Positions 1 to 11,948 of a DNA stretch of 64,000 nt are shown piece after piece. The notes under the pieces were generated by a model. The model had not been told where the DNA came from. It worked only from the letters and a program-made list of their open reading frames with translations, and did not search any database. Source of the stretch: Ampelocalamus luodianensis (lineage: Eukaryota; Streptophyta; Magnoliopsida; Poales; Poaceae); assembly GCA_036346255.1 (NCBI GenBank), contig CM070639.1:31464165-31528164 (forward strand). The letters run 5' to 3'. The position numbers and the translations under genes were made by a program. Numbering within the stretch: position 1 is the stretch's first letter; every line of letters starts with the position of its first letter.

Positions 1-2180
1 TATCGTCGCCTTGGTTCGCCATCATCTCTGCCTGGATCCAGCCCCGAACCACCGCCCTCGGACCACACCACCAAGTTCTATGCAAAAGAAGTATGGATTA
101 GTAATGCAATAGCAAAAGGAAATGTGGTTCTTTAGATGTTGTTAGGAGGCCATTCTTGATAATTAGTACTTAATCTCAACCACATATTGGGACGTAAGTA
201 AATACATGTAAAGACGTATAGATCATCGGGAACCTAGGCAAACATCATACAACACTAATCGGGAATGTACTTTTGACTACTAGGGACAACCCATTTGTCA
301 AGCAATCATACATGAGCATCAAAAAGAAGTAAGCACAATTAGAATCATTTTGCATCAGTCAACATTCATAAGGATTTTTTAGTGGCAAATAAAACATTAT
401 GTTTACCTTAACAGGCTAGATGAAGCCAAGAATGCCTAAATGATGGAAGCCCTCCTATAGACCGACCCTGAGGTTCACCATCTCCCAGCGAAGCCTCAAC
501 TTGACCTTCATTTGAAAACCAAAGGCAGAAAAAAAACAAAACAATCTAAGTCAAAACAAATCGCTGAGTCCAGAAGGGAAGGGAGCAGAATGAAACACAA
601 AAATCATCTAGAAAGAAAATTAATAGTGAGGTCATAACAACTTGCAACATAGTACATTGCTAGATCTGTACAAATTCCAAAACTATGCATACTAATAAAT
701 GTGTAACTGAAAATCTACATGAAAGTTCAATGCTTTGGATCCTTGTTAGATTACTAATAGTCTAGATTTGTGAGAAAAGGTAAAACTTCTCACTGTAAAA
801 GTTGACTCCTGCCAAAACATATATGGAGAACACTTTGGAGATCATCCTACCAGAGGTTCTTTTCTTCTGTACACCAACTATATTAGGATAGAATTCTTAA
901 TAATTCTTCATTGATAGATAAGGAATTCGCAAGGCAACAACAATTTGCAAATTTGTGCTCGCTATTCCACGTAGGAAAGCATAAAATGGTGCTCGTTGAA
1001 GGGCCATAGCCATAGGCTTGGAACATTTGAATTGTACAGTAGCAATTATAAGAAACATTCATCCAACACATCATGAGACATGTCCAGTAGGAGACAATCT
1101 AAGCTCGCATCTTTGTGTAGAAGAGTAAGCGTGTTACAAGGTCAAGCGGATCGCATCGCCACTTCATAGATAGGATTTGAAGTAACAAACCGACAAAAGC
1201 AATTATAATTTCATTTGTTCCATCATGTGGTATGGCACTAAGCAATTTCAGTAGGCTTTCGCTTACCTTGATCTATCATTGCAAAGATCGCATAATTTAT
1301 GATCTTATCAAGCAAGAATGCCTTGCCAATCATCTACAAATAAGCGGCATTGGTACATCAAATCAAGTAACCTTGTGGCCAAGGGCAATCAACCACTTTT
1401 CGCTTCAATTTTCTCATTGTGAAATCACTAATCGATACTTTATTGCATCCTGCTACCAGGTCCTAGAGATCTATGCTAGATCCTCTCTCTGCTCACCACG
1501 AATGTACATAACAATTCAATATGGCGAGAATGAATCAGACAAATTGGGATGAAGCGTAGCATTAACATGAGTAGAGATGTCTATTGTAGATGATGGCCAT
1601 GGCAAAGGAGCTCAAATCAAACCTCACAACAAAGACTGTCACCTAATGTCGGTTGCAACATCATCCTCAAGCGCTCGGTGTGGTTAGAGAAGAAACGGTG
1701 GCGCAACCGGTTCTGGCTTGTTCAGGCTTCGGCGTGAGGAAGGAGGATGGCGACGAAGGCTACAACATTGAGGTTGGAGAAGCAGACGACGACAGCACAC
1801 TCGGGGAAAGGCCGGATCTGTTGGCGCCGCGCCTTGGGATGGTCGGATCCCTGTAGTGCCAAGCTCGGGGACAGTTGGAGAGTAAGACGATGATGGCGGA
1901 TGGATCCGGCTGTGCTGCGGCTGGGAATGTGGTGGCTCAAGCTTAGGGTCGTCGCTACCGCCTGCGAGGATCGGGGTGGGCAGTGAAGATGGAGGAACGG
2001 GGAGAGAGGAGAGATCGTGGAGAGAGAGAAACCTTATCTTTTTAGTAGGATCTCGGAGGGGAATGGGTCGAGCGGTTGCCAAAATTTAAGATCGGTTTAT
2101 GATGCACCGAGCACATGGGGCAAGTGAAGTGGGAAAGAGAGGAAGAACGACCACCACATCTTCTTTTACGTTGCAGAGAT
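1..2180. other. Region without a recognised gene
   Basis: No exon chain that I recognise. AT-rich from 60 to about 1650, then GC-rich at about 1650-2080 with purine-rich tracts that could be the first exon or leader of a minus-strand gene. Open stretches on the minus strand near 410-500 and 1-60 read smoothly but match no family I know and have no clear splice partners. The open frame at 1684-2082 minus is proline and serine rich, as expected by chance in GC-rich DNA. I treat the region as anonymous. Confidence 0.5.
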
Positions 2181-2182
2181 AA

Positions 2183-2412
2183 GGGCATGTACAATGCTAT
2201 AGACAACTATTGTATATATTATCTCTCTATATTATCTATAGACAATAAAGACAATTTATACAATGGTTTGTCTTTTTACACGTCTTTCTGCATAACTCAT
2301 TCATGTATAATGTGTCTTGTTTCACGCGTATGATCAACTCACCGCTCATCTAATATCATACGTGATAAGTCTTATAGATACTAATATCGCATTATTGTAC
2401 ATGCTTTATGTA
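2183..2412. mobile_element. Probable Tourist-like MITE
   Basis: A segment of about 230 bp with imperfect terminal inverted repeats. The left end GGGCATGTACAAT near 2183 is mirrored by ATTGTACATGC near 2394-2404. The interior is AT-rich and non-coding. Size and the GGGCATGTAC end resemble PIF/Harbinger (Tourist) miniature elements of grasses. The 3-bp target duplication is not clean: the left flank is TAA, and the right flank has several possible TTA/TAT readings. The exact ends are therefore uncertain. Confidence 0.5.
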
Positions 2413-4153
2413 TCCACAAATACGGTCATAACAGCGTATCTTTATTACAAGTAATGATATGATAAGTAATTGCTGTCCCAAAAGCCTCCAAATAATTGCT
2501 CATAGTTAACCCCGTTCCACGAGCTCTCCGCCCAGATTAACAAGTCACTTGGATTCTTTCCTTGCGAATAGTTTACTCCACTTTGCTTCGGGTCACGATC
2601 TCTTCTTCTCCCTCTTCGAGCTCGAGGAGGGCCGACTTCTTGTAGCCTGTGTTGTTCTCCCCACCCTATCGACAACCACTAGTGCGTGTCCACGAACTCG
2701 CGCACCGACCCAATCATTCCAACGTGAGCAGCTTCTTCCATGTTTTCTTCCTCTCCCTTTCTTTCTTTCCATCAATCTTTTCCGGTTCGTTGCATTGCGT
2801 TTGGATTGGCCCTGGTAGATTCAGGTAGTTGCTGTTTTTCCCCCATTTCCTTTCTTTTACTTGTTTGGTGGTTGCAGTTCTTGACGCGTTTACTTTGGTT
2901 TGGCCATGGCCCCTTTTTTTCTTGATTGTTGACTAGTTTGATTGATGGTTATCACTTGTATCCGCATTTTTGTGTTTGATTTGATTGATACTTGCATTCC
3001 TTTGATGCAGCACTTTGGAATTAACCACCACCTTTTTTTTTTGTACTGAATTTGGTGTAATAGATCCGTTTAGGTTTTGTACTAAATCCTCCCCCTTTTC
3101 CCCCTTCTTTTGGTTTTGGTACATCATTTAAATGTCCCAGCTTATTAGCTAGAGGTATTTTTAGCATTTAATCCACATTCAATACAGTCGTACTGAGGCA
3201 TCTTGGGGTTGTTGCGTGTTAGTTTTGTTGTGTTTTGCTTCGAGAACTGCATTTGGGTGTTATTGTGGATAAAGTTCCTGCCCTTTCTTCCCCCGAAAGT
3301 CCCATTTTTCCTTCCTATGGTTTCTTGATGCCTTTCTTTTGGGGGCTGTTCTTGCTGACTGGTTGGACCGCGTTTAATCGGAATGGACTCTCTTTTTCCT
3401 CTGGTAAAAATCGGGACTTTGAGAGGGGTGCTTGTTGCCATGTTTTGGATGCTGCATTGGTACAATCTGGTCAAAGGCATCTGTTTTCTCATATCTCTTC
3501 ATGCCCCTAGCATTTCCTTCCCTTTTTTCTTTATTTTGTTTTATTATAATGTTGCTGTATTTTGGGATTTGAGATGTATTTCTCTCTTTTCTTTCTGCGA
3601 CAATCATTTTTTTGTTTGTTTAAATGCAGTTTTAGGGGTGGTTTTTATACTTTTTAGCTGCTTGATCATCTTGTGTTTTTCCTGTGATACTAAGGAACTG
3701 TCACATAGTATCACAAAAATATGTTATGTATCCATTATAATTGAAATCTTTTATCTTTTATGGCGCCTACGTGATGTCATGAGTTGTATTTATGGAATAT
3801 AGTTGACTGGATTCTTCACTTTTCCATCATTGCAATAAATTTGCATTGTGGTGATAGATTTTAATGTGGAGGGATGCTCATCTCGTTTCACTTTGATCTC
3901 TATTTACTTCCTCTTTTTGCTGGATGTGCTGTAGGACTTGGTGCACATGATTCTTTAATTTCACATAAGTTAGTACTAGATTAACTGGTTAACCCCCTTA
4001 CTAATAGCAGGAACTTTGCTTCCAATGAACTTAATGTCATCGCCTGATTTGATGGATAATTGAGAGTGAACCGCAGAGAGGTTGTGGTCTTCATCCGGTA
4101 TTCAAGTTGTCAAGCACTACACATAAGCTCAGTTTGTATCCATTGTTGCAGCA
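2413..4153 (+). promoter_or_regulatory. Promoter and 5' leader region of the NT-C2 gene
   Basis: This interval precedes the start codon at 4154. Pyrimidine-rich DNA (about 2590-2900) typical of plant 5' leaders is followed by T-rich, intron-like sequence. The start codon sits just after a good splice acceptor (TTGTTGCAG at about 4142-4150), so the gene probably has at least one intron in its 5' untranslated region. The transcription start and the leader exon ends cannot be fixed from sequence alone. The short open frames here look like shadows. Confidence 0.45.
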
Positions 4154-7100
4154 ATGGTACTAGGCCTCCGAACCAAGACGAAGAAGGATGCTGCCTTCCA
4201 TGTAGACTTCAATATCCTCATCCAGGAAATCAGCCCATGGCCCCCTTCTGAATCCCTCAAGTCTTTGCGCTCTGTGGTCCTGTTTTGGGAAAATGGCGAG
4301 CGCAATTCAGGGAAGACAAACACTGTTGCACCTTCAATCGGGTCAGGTTCCACAGTGGGGAAGATCGAATTCAATGAGTTCATAAGCATACAATCTGTTT
4401 TTCAGAAGGAAGGGTCATCCAAGAGCGGAAAGTGGCAGAAGAATCTGCTTGAGTTGAATTTGTATGAACCGAGAAGGGATAAGCTGAAGGGACAGCATTT
4501 GGGGACTGCAACAATAGACTTGGCCGAGCATGCAATGTTTCATGAGGATACCAGTGTTCCTGTGCCTCTTAACTCCAAAAGGAGCCTTAGAAACAATGCA
4601 CAGCCCATGGTTTACCTTCGAATCCAGCCTTTGGATGGGGATACCTCGAGCCTTTCCTCAAGAGATGCATTCTCAAAAGAGGCATCAGTTGATAAGGATT
4701 CAAAGGAATTGGTGTCGGCAACAATGAGTGAGGAGTACACTGAAGATACTGAGTTTGCTTCCTTTACTGATGATGATGACGAGGAAGCTCCATACCCGTA
4801 CCGCTCGGATGGGAATGTGCATACAGGTAGTGATAGATCTCATGACTCTCAAAAGGTAAAAGCAGAACACCATCTTTATATGTAGAATGGACTCTTGTCT
4901 GCTCATCTTACTTTGAAACGTTATTTTACACCTTAAGTGAAGAAACCTTTCTTAAACAATTGTAATAAACTGGAAGCATTGGGCAGGGCATAGAGAGTTT
5001 TTACTACTATCCTGTTTCCATCACATTTCTAAAGTGTGGCTGATATAAAAAGGGAGTATTCAATCTTCGATTTTTTACACACTATTCCTCGCAAGGCAAG
5101 CTATAGCTGTTGGAATGGTTGACTGGATAGTCCATATGTTGTCTCTTTGTTTACTTTATTCTGTCATGTAAACACCATGTTAACACAACAGGAGCTTCAT
5201 GTGCATCGGTGCATGCTTACTAGTTTCAGTAAAAATAGTAACAGTATAATTCAGCTCTCTTGTTCATTTTCTCCCATAACAACACATTTTGTCTCAGTGT
5301 TTTTGATCTCCAATTAAACTTAACAGTCTTCTTATTTGCATTATCTGAATCTAGTTTGAAATTTTCTAGGGGAAGGATATCAGGATAGTTGGTAATGAAG
5401 GCGCTAGCTCATCATTGGATTCCCAGCGTGAAGTGCCATCGTCCAGTACAAAAGTGAGGAGTGAAGAAGTTGAAAAGTATCCAATTCAAGTCCAAAAGTC
5501 AAATGGCCACCCAGGAATATGTCTCTTTATCAGATTTTCCCGGAGAACAAACTCCATTTATTCCACCACACAGCGCTCTTAGAACTGGTCGTAAAATGTC
5601 ATTTGCTTATGGTATGACTGACTCAACCAAAGACAGTTTGGGGAGAGAACTTATAGCACTTTAACTAGTGATAGAGCAAAGAATATGAGGTTCAGTATGA
5701 GAGTTCCAGATGTTAATGGAAGCGTCATAAATAAGAAAGTTGATTCCCAAAAGGAAGAAGTGAAGAAAGTTGATTCCCAAGATATCTTGATCTCTCCTGA
5801 TGCTAAGGCCAGTGCTGATGATGGACCACAAACTCAGGTGCCGTCACGCATTTCAAATAATCGAAATGACAGCAAAGTTCGAGAACTAGAACTTAGGGTT
5901 GAGTTACTTGAAGCAGAGCTGCGAAGCTGCTGCTGCTGAGATAGGCCTTTATTCCGTGGTTGCCGAACATGGCAGCTCAACAAACAAGGTCCATACACCG
6001 CACGAAGGCTCTCTAGGCATTTTATTCATGCATTAAATAACTGGTCGAGGGATAAGATGGGAAGTGCAGCAAGGAGTGCTTCCTCTGGGCTGGTTTTGGT
6101 TGCAAAAGCTTGTGGATATGATGTTGCAAGGTGCATGGGATTTCCTCTTATGTTCAAACCTTTATATTTTAAGGAATGCCTACTTTTTTGGGGGTGGAAT
6201 AATTGGCCGTGACTTCATAAAGTTTTACATGCTTAACTTTAGCCCCTCATCATTACGTTAGAGCAATTGATGAGCTTTCTAATGTATTGTTTTATCCGTA
6301 TTCTGACATATTTGTTCCAATCAGGTTGAGCTTCTGGCTGTCAAACTGTGTGGTGCTGCGAGCAATTGTTACTGAAACTTCTAATCAAGTAGACACTGGA
6401 AATGGTATCAATTCTACTGATTATAATTCCAAAACAACACCTAGGAGAAATTCTGCATCAATGTGGGAATCGCTTAATCGGAAGAAAGGAAAACTGCTTT
6501 CCCCTGAGTTTGATAACTGGGAAGATATTGGCACGTTTATAGCTGCACTAAAGAAGATTGAATCATGGATATTCTCACGGATTGTTGAATCCATTTGGTG
6601 GCAGGTTTGTTTCCTTGTTAGTTTAAATCCTTTGTTGCATGTACGTTTGTTTATAGGAATTTGTTAAACTTGGTGCACTACAAATCTTTCTTTGCAGACA
6701 TTCACACCACATATGCAATCTACTCATATAATCAGTGAATCAAAGACTAGTTCAAATGCAAAGAAATGTTATGGAAGGATTACTGTTGTGGGCAATCAGC
6801 AACAAGCAACCTTATCAATAGACATATGGAAGAAGGCTTTCAAAGAAACATCAGAAAAGCTTTGCCCAGTAAGGGCAGCTGGACATGAGTGTGGGTGTCT
6901 GCCTATGTTGGCCAAATTGGTGAGCTTCATATGATTGATCAATAGCTCAAATATGCTCGTATTTTTTCCCAAAATAGGTATAGAAATATATAGTTACATA
7001 TTTCTAGCATGAAAAGATACCTGTGATATTAAACTTGTTGGTCTATTGAAGTCATTCATCGACATTTCGCCGAGCAACAGAACTGACACAAGAAAGAAAA

Positions 7101-10100
7101 GGACCCTGGGACCACAAAGGGACCAGCGATCCTCGAAAGAGGGCGATGCCAAGAGAGTTGGGTGTATTGATTGCCTTGAAAAAAGCCCTGCTGGATTACA
7201 TGGGAGAGGCGACTATTTATAGTCTTCCGAACAGGGTACATGAGATTACAGTTCTACCCCTGAAAAGACCCTATGCCTGTAGAGGTCGCGGAGGTTTTTC
7301 CTTCCTCTATGTATAACCTTCGGTCTACGGTGGACCCTTCTGGTCCTGGTCTAGCCGGTCGGTACGCGCGGTCCACTGGTACTTTTCTCCCTTCGCGCCG
7401 TGCCGTGTGCCCCTGGGGAGCCCTAACTCTTTTTTTTTTTTTGCGAGGGGGCCCGGAGCCCTAACTCTTTTTTTTTGCGAGGGGAGGCGAAGCTGAATGC
7501 CCCCCTATACTTTTTTAGATAGGGCTTCGGGGGAGCACTAACTGTTTTTTTGCGAGGGGGAGGCGAAGCCGAACGCTGTCCCCTGTACTTTTTTAGATAG
7601 GGCTCCAAGAGAGCCTTAACTCTTTTTTCTGCGAAGGAGGGGGGCGAAGCCGAGCGCCATCAACCATACTTTTTTAGATAGGGCTCCGGGGGAGCCCGAA
7701 CTCTTTTTTTTTTGCGAGGGGGAGGCGAAGCCGAGTGCCGTCCCCCATAGACGTTGAAGCTGATAACCTCGGTTCGTGACGCGAAGTCGTCGCTGAATGT
7801 GACGGCTAAGTTGATTTGGCCTAACGTCGTCACCTGTCTTCCACCGAAGCCTACCAGCGGTATGCCTGGGTGATAGGTGGTCCATGGGAATCATCATCTT
7901 GTCGATGCGTCCGCGAACAGTAGATCCGCGAAGCTTCCTCCGTCTACGAGGACACGTCTGACTTCGCAATCCGTGATGTTAGCGGAGATGATGAGAGAGT
8001 CTTGGTGGGGGAAGTACAAGCCAGAGGGGCCGAAGGTGATTGGTATTTCAGCGTAGCAAGGTGGGCCTGTGGCGGGGTACATCGCGACATGGTGTATTTG
8101 CTGGGCGTATGCCCGCCGCTTTCTCTTCGATGTCATGCCGAGCGAGGATCCTCCAGCGATCATGTTGATGACCCTTTGGGGGTTCTACCCACAGCTTCCC
8201 TCTATGCGGGGTATTTGCGGCGGGACGGGCAGCTGGTTGCTCGGCCTCCGACGTCTTCACACTCGGGCGGCTGTTGGTCGCAACTCATGTAGTCCACTGG
8301 CCACGATGGTGTGGCAATCCTTGGTTGCGTGCGATCCTTCGCTGTGGAGGTCACAAAATAGCAAGGGGCCTCCGTACGGGTCCTAACATCGATTGGCGCC
8401 AGAGTGTGCCGTGACTCTCTTGCCGTTCCCCACTGTCAGTGCCAACTGTCGTAGCAATAGGACTAGATAGTAAAGTAAGGGGGACCCCGTGCACCACGAA
8501 GGGGACCAAGGGATCCCCGAAAGAGGGGACTGATGCCAAGAGAGTTGGGTGTGTATTGATTGCCTTGAAAAGTCCTTGATTGCCTTGAAAAGTCCTCCTA
8601 GATTACATGGAGAGGTGACTATTTATAGTCTTCCGATCATGGTACATGAGATTACGATTCTACCCCTAAAAAGACCCTATGCCTGTAGGGGTCGCAGGGT
8701 TTTTTCTTCCCCTACGCGTAACCTTCGGTCTACGATGAACCCTCCTAGTCCTGGTCCAGCCAGTCGGTACGCGCGGTCCACTGTTACTTTTCTCCCTTCG
8801 CGCCATGCGGGTGCCTCAGGCACCCTTGGGCGCTCCCGAGGTGGCCCCGGCAGGGATCGGGGGCCTTCAAGGTGTACTTGATACCCTTTGGAGACCGCTT
8901 CTCGCTCTTGTCCCTCGTGGGCCTCCTGGTGGCCTTCGCGCGCCCTCTAGGCCTCTCGAAGGTGTACTTGATACCCTTTGGAGACCGTTTCTGGCTCTTG
9001 TCCCTCGTGGGCCTCCTGGTGGCCTTCGCCCTCTCTGTGCATTTTACACTTGTTCACTAGATGTGTTTTCCTAAAATTGTTTCGTTGTTTTTTGTACATT
9101 TCACCTTAAATTATTTTATTTATGATTTTTTTAATGTTCAATGTAACTGAATCTTGATTCAAGCTTTAGGCACTGAGAATGAGAAAATATGGACTTCATA
9201 CAAATCTTTTAGTCTTCTACTAATTCCCAACAGTATTTCCCTTTGATAGGTGATGGAGCAATGCATAGCTAGATTGGATGTAGCAATGTTCAATGCTATT
9301 TTACGGGAGTCAGATGATGAGATTCCAACAGATCCCATGTCTGACCCAATAACTGATCCTAAGGTTCTTCCCATCCCATCTGGGAAATTTAGCTTCGGTG
9401 CCGGGGTCCAACTGAAAAATGCTGTAAGTACAATCATGTTCATTGTGTGGCCACACTACTCACACCAGTGGAATGTTTTTTTTTTCACTTGTTATCGAGA
9501 GCACCAACCCGTATCTTTTCTGGTGGTGCTAGATTGGCAGCTGGTCCAGATGTCTTACTGACTTGTTTGGTATGGATATGGATGACTATCCAGAAATTGA
9601 GAATGGGGATCGTGAAAATGGTATTGCTGAAAACCGCAAGCCATTCTATCTCCTAAATGCATTGAGTGATCTCCTAATGCTCCCTAAGGATGTCCTCATG
9701 GAAACCAGTACCAGGACAGAGGCATGAGCTCCTATCTTGTTTTTAAAAAAAGTTCATTAGTTTAATGAATTATCAATATGAACTATTTAATTCTTTCTGA
9801 TCAATTCGAAGTTATTTTTCTATTTCTAATAGTAATACTATCATCTCATTTTTCACAGCTTTGCCCTAACTTTAGTTCGTCAATCATCAAGAGCATCCTT
9901 GATGACTTCGCACCGGATGAATTTTGTCCAGACCCAATTCAAGATTATTTGCTTCGAGCACTAGAATTGGAGGTTAGTTTATTCAATTTTGGGATGCATT
10001 GATAATACAGGACTTATGTTGGTAACGAGCCTAGTTACTCGAAAGGTTCAGAACATAACATGCTTGATTGCCTTGAATCTCACAAAACCGTAATACATGT

Positions 10101-11948
10101 AGTCTATTCCATGACTAAGGGGTATAAACCTGTTCTGTTCCTGTTTTGGGTGGAATAAGCAAACTAGGCAGTTACTGGGAGCTTTTTTTTTTTTTTTTTT
10201 GTTATACAACACCTGATTATTTTATTATTATTATTTTTAAAAAAAGCAAATTTGGCATTTACTTGTATCATTGGCAAATACACATGTTTTTTTAATGATG
10301 TACCACAGAAACCCAGAAACGGTTCCCATTTTTGTATAGCTAAATATTAAAATTGACTTTTTGCGGGGAAAGGGTGACCATTTCTAACAAGGTAATTCCG
10401 CTTTGTATAAGATTGTAGTTTCAATTTATAGGCTGCTAATTTCAGGAGGAAACTCCAACTAGGTAATTACCAACATTGGAAGTATATGTAACTGTTATGA
10501 ACTTTAGTTTATAATAGGGTAAACATCCGTCGAAGGGAGGTTGGACGGCGACGACTTGAGATAGGACGGCGTTAGGTGAAGGAGGGTACCGATTGAAGAG
10601 GAATAGATCTAGAATAGCCGGTCAAGGGAACGACTACAGCTGGACTTTATGGACTAAGAAGTTGTTTATTAATCTTTGCTTGCTTGCTTCATAATGGATA
10701 CAATGGACCTCTTTATATAGAGGGCTCTTCTAACAATTATGGATAAAACTAATCTAAACGATGACCTTCCTAACTAATAGATAACCTTTCTAGTTAACTA
10801 ATCTCTATATAAGGAAACTAATAAACTATTTAAGGAAATAGATATTTGCAATGAAGGAAACTATCCGTAGATGAACAGTACATGCATGAACAGTACTACA
10901 TCTATGACATTACACCTCTCGGTGAAACAATTTCGTCCTCGAGCTGCAACATAGGCGACAAACTCCTTCGATGGGGTGGGCGAAATCTGTTGGAGCATCA
11001 TCTTCAACGTCGTCTTCATCGACTCCATCAGGTTGTCTAGTAGGGATAGTTCGGCAGCAGAAGCCATAATGTTGGCTCTGATACCAAATGTTATGAACTT
11101 TAGTTCATAATATGGTAAACATCCGTCGGAGGGGGGTTGGACGGCGACGACTTGAGATAGAACGGTGCTAAGTGAAGGAGGGCATCGATTGGGGAGGAAT
11201 AGATCTAGAATAGCCAGTCAAGGGAACGACTACAGCTGGACTTTAGGGACTAAGAAGTTGTTTATTAATCTTTGCTTGCTTGCTTTATAATGGATACAAT
11301 GGGCCTTCTTATATAGAGGGTTCTTCTAACAATGATGGATAAAATCAATCTAAACGATGACTTTTCTAACTAATAGATAATTTTCTTAACTAATAGATAA
11401 CTTTTCTAATTAACTAATCCCTATACAAGGAAACTAATAAACCATTTAAGGAAATAGATATTTGCAATGAAGGAAACTATCCGTGGATGAACAGTACATA
11501 CATGAACAATATATGAACAGTGCGTGCATGAACAGTACCACATCCATGACAAAACAAACTACAATGTGAGCAAAATGTAGGCTGTTTGATTGCAATTTAC
11601 TGAGTATTGGACCATCAGAAATCAGTTAGCAATCTTTCCTGTTGTTAGGACCATCTGGAGGGCAACGGCAAGGGCATACGCGCTGTCCCGTGCAACGCAT
11701 CACCCATCTTGTACCCGTACCCTGCATCTGGGGCAATATTACGCATCATCGGTGATCCTAGGAAGAGTGGATCGGCGATCCTTCGCAAGTCCAACACAAG
11801 CGATGACGAGCTTGATGAGCTGAGCTCGCCATTGACCTTCGTCTCCAAAGCGTCATCGAACCCGCTCGCCAAGCTGAAGCAGATCAGCAACTCAAACATG
11901 GCGAGGTACAGGCTCCTCCATGAGGTGTGGAAGCTGGATGACCAGTAG
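4154..11948 (+). CDS. NT-C2 (EEIG1/EHBP1 N-terminal) domain protein, eight exons
   Basis: Exons I place at 4154-4855, 5370-6130, 6325-6604, 6698-6919, 9250-9423, 9533-9721, 9859-9972 and 11649-11948; phases agree where no indel intervenes. Exon 1 (234 codons, intact) encodes an NT-C2 domain opening with GLRTKTKKDAAFHVDF, a membrane- or cytoskeleton-associated C2-like fold shared with EEIG1 and EHBP1. Exon 2 holds an acidic, serine-rich linker and a coiled coil (KVRELELRVELLEAELR). Exons 2-8 encode the C-terminal region typical of the plant family, with RLSFWLSNCVVLR, IESWIFSRIVESIWWQ and, at the end, ARYRLLHEVWKLDDQ. Exon 6 seems to use a GC donor. Exon 2 holds at least three small gaps that shift the frame (about 5510, 5645 and 5920-5990). 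They look like assembly deletions, but a decaying gene is possible. Introns 4 and 7 contain LTR elements. Family call is from memory of plant homologues such as Arabidopsis At3g01810; molecular role is unknown. Confidence 0.8.
7083..8870 (-). mobile_element. Shortened Ty3/gypsy LTR element in intron 4 of the NT-C2 gene
   Basis: Two diverged direct repeats of about 350 bp, at roughly 7083-7430 and 8447-8830, share long stretches such as GATGCCAAGAGAGTTGGGTG and GACTATTTATAGTCTTCCGA. They bracket a 1-kb interior. On the minus strand, 8163-7894 encodes a retropepsin-like piece (ISANITDCEVRRVLVDGGS) typical of plant gypsy gag-pol, so the element runs right to left. Almost all of pol is missing, making it non-autonomous. 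The outer edges are approximate and I could not find a clean target duplication. Confidence 0.65.
7419..7743 (-). repeat. About four tandem copies of an 80-90 bp unit with a purine tract
   Basis: Each unit holds a T-run followed by GCGAGGGGGAGGCGAAGCCG, a variable stretch, then TACTTTTTTAGATAGGGCTC. Units start near 7419, 7461, 7535, 7615 and 7700; the first is partial. On the element's own (minus) strand the T-run reads as a purine tract next to the 3' LTR, the usual place of the polypurine primer for plus-strand synthesis. The tract therefore seems to have been copied several times. Confidence 0.6.
8872..9036 (+). repeat. Tandem duplication of an ~85-bp unit
   Basis: Two adjacent near-identical copies, one beginning near 8872 and one near 8961. 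Both read AAGGTGTACTTGATACCCTT, then TTGGAGACCG, and end in GTCCCTCGTGGGCCTCCTGG. They lie at the outer edge of the right LTR of the gypsy fragment and may belong to it. No coding function is suggested. Confidence 0.7.
10493..11551 (-). mobile_element. TRIM-like non-autonomous LTR retrotransposon in intron 7 of the NT-C2 gene
   Basis: Two highly similar LTRs, 10493-10909 (417 bp) and 11089-11551 (463 bp), both start TGTTATGAACTTTAGTT and end in ATGACA. They flank only about 180 bp of interior. A perfect tRNA-Met primer binding site (TGGTATCAGAGCCA on the minus strand, 11073-11086) lies two bases from the right LTR, so transcription runs right to left. A short purine stretch sits beside the left LTR. 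The interior starts a gag-like frame on the minus strand (11067) but lacks pol. Small size and lack of pol match the TRIM class. The 5-bp flanks (GTAAC, AAACA) do not match. Confidence 0.85.
11073..11086 (-). promoter_or_regulatory. tRNA-Met primer binding site of the TRIM-like element
   Basis: The minus strand reads TGGTATCAGAGCCA, complementary to the 3' end of initiator tRNA-Met. It lies immediately inside the 5' LTR edge at 11089 and fixes the element's orientation. Confidence 0.85.

Noticed and set aside
410..500. Smooth minus-strand reading near the window start as a last exon
   Set aside because: Short, no recognised family, and no clear partner exon; could be chance.
1684..2082. Minus-strand frame of 132 residues
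   Set aside because: Compositionally biased, no family, no conserved motif; may be a leader but not a supported protein.
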